From assembly GCF_017873815.1 (NCBI RefSeq), contig NZ_JAGGKQ010000013.1, forward strand, positions 17,498-81,497: 64,000 nucleotides of DNA, given 5' to 3'. Shown in pieces: positions 63,569-64,000 of the stretch (the first letter of the stretch is position 1; each line of letters begins with the position of its first letter). Below the pieces are notes generated by a model. The model was not told the origin of the DNA. It was given only the letters and a program-made list of their open reading frames with translations, and ran no database searches. A program made the translations under genes and the position numbers. Source of the DNA: Halorubrum alkaliphilum (lineage in GTDB: Archaea > Halobacteriota > Halobacteria > Halobacteriales > Haloferacaceae).

Positions 63569-63838
63569 TTAGTGAAGGATCTCGGCTTCTTTGTCGGGGG
63601 AGGCCGACAAAACGCCCTCGATCTCAATGATGCGTTCTAGTTGAGACTCGGCTACATCCATGGTCAACACACCCCCGTCGAGTTCACGCAGTAGCGTGGC
63701 TCCATCCATCATGGAAATGGTCTCGACTACCTCGGAGACCACGCCCTCTTCCACAACGAGGACGAGATCGACTCGCTCGCCGTGACGAGGATCCACGGAT
63801 ACATCCTCGATCTTTGGATGGATGTAGGGAGCAGTCAT
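63569..63838 (-). CDS. I9-like propeptide/inhibitor encoded separately from its subtilase
   Basis: An 89-aa protein: MTAPYIHPKIEDVSVDPRHG, VDLVLVVEEGVVSEVVETISMM, LLRELDGGVLTMDVAESQLERIIEIEGVLSASPD. The pattern (strand, helix, strand, 'L...GVLTM.V.ESQLERI.EIEGV') is that of subtilase I9 propeptides, which fold and inhibit the protease. Here it is a free protein just upstream of the S8 gene, so control could be by release or degradation of the inhibitor. ATG 63838 chosen. Confidence 0.65.
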   Translation of the reverse strand: MTAPYIHPKIEDVSVDPRHGERVDLVLVVEEGVVSEVVETISMMDGATLLRELDGGVLTMDVAESQLERIIEIEGVLSASPDKEAEILH

Positions 63839-64000
63839 GATCGTACAATGGCCTACCTCAGTAATAGGTTCTTTGGCCGACTGACACAAATTCAATAGAT
63901 TTGAGGTACGTGTTTACCCCGAGGTCTCGACAGCCGGCACAGCGTGAGCCCGTGAGATCATTTCATTGTTGCTGACGACTCGACGAAGCTCTTCGTATGG
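63839..64000. other. Right edge, non-coding as far as visible
   Basis: AT-richer DNA upstream of the inhibitor gene, likely holding its promoter. Nothing further can be assigned before the window ends. Confidence 0.4.

Overview
The window is haloarchaeal DNA (class Halobacteria). The chromosomal part has very high GC and encodes acidic proteins. It carries archaeal information-processing genes (GINS, PriS, aIF-1, SecE, Spt5, SerS), a DGGGP-synthase-like UbiA enzyme, an actin homologue and an FtsZ-fold paralogue. Many genes start at or near the transcript start behind TATA boxes. I cannot fix the genus; a Halorubrum-like lineage is only a guess.

Layout. (1) 1-22139 is an accessory island. Its right border is a 3' remnant of tRNA-Glu(CTC) at 22093-22139, as expected for tRNA-targeted integration; no integrase is visible, so the left border lies outside. 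It holds an AddB/AddA-like nuclease-helicase pair, a membrane-anchored Mrr-type endonuclease, an N6-adenine methyltransferase, a wHTH regulator with a clear operator, an IS1341-type TnpB element between two truncated antitoxin-like genes, and an IS4-like transposase gene beside a truncated nucleotidyltransferase. The centrepiece is a dense tRNA array (13954-18047, 16 recognisable tRNAs plus two irregular ones) with a TROVE/Ro60 gene embedded in it and two hairpin-ended RNAs that look like Y RNAs. A divergent PCNA follows. (2) 22340-27500 is core replication and metabolism: GINS51, primase small subunit, PadR regulator, class III aminotransferase and mutY. (3) 27500-29620: the 3' end of mutY has been replaced, a Fic/Doc-motif gene follows, and the displaced original mutY 3' end survives as a fragment with a nonsense codon. 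(4) 29700-58000 is mostly core: membrane proteins, an FtsZ-like paralogue with a zinc ribbon, tRNA-Pro(GGG), a histidine kinase, HIT protein, serS, pstSCAB with palindromes in its promoter, pyrC, a MoxR-DUF58-transglutaminase operon, aIF-1, UbiA, a candidate RiPP plus radical-SAM pair, a salactin-like actin, spt5-secE and mobB. (5) 57997-64000 is a second accessory patch: a Type IIG-like restriction-modification protein whose specificity region is AT-rich foreign DNA, then a subtilase with a separately encoded I9-like propeptide.

Most interesting: the tRNA array, Ro60 and Y-like RNA locus. It includes a tRNA-Thr interrupted by about 55 nt between flanking TTCA repeats, a possible circularly permuted tRNA, and two RNAs with 13- and 17-bp terminal helices sharing an 11-nt motif. 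A working model is that the mobile element carries its own decoding set together with an RNA-quality-control or tRNA-binding Ro60 particle, and formerly a nucleotidyltransferase. All RNA structures here were read by eye and need computation.
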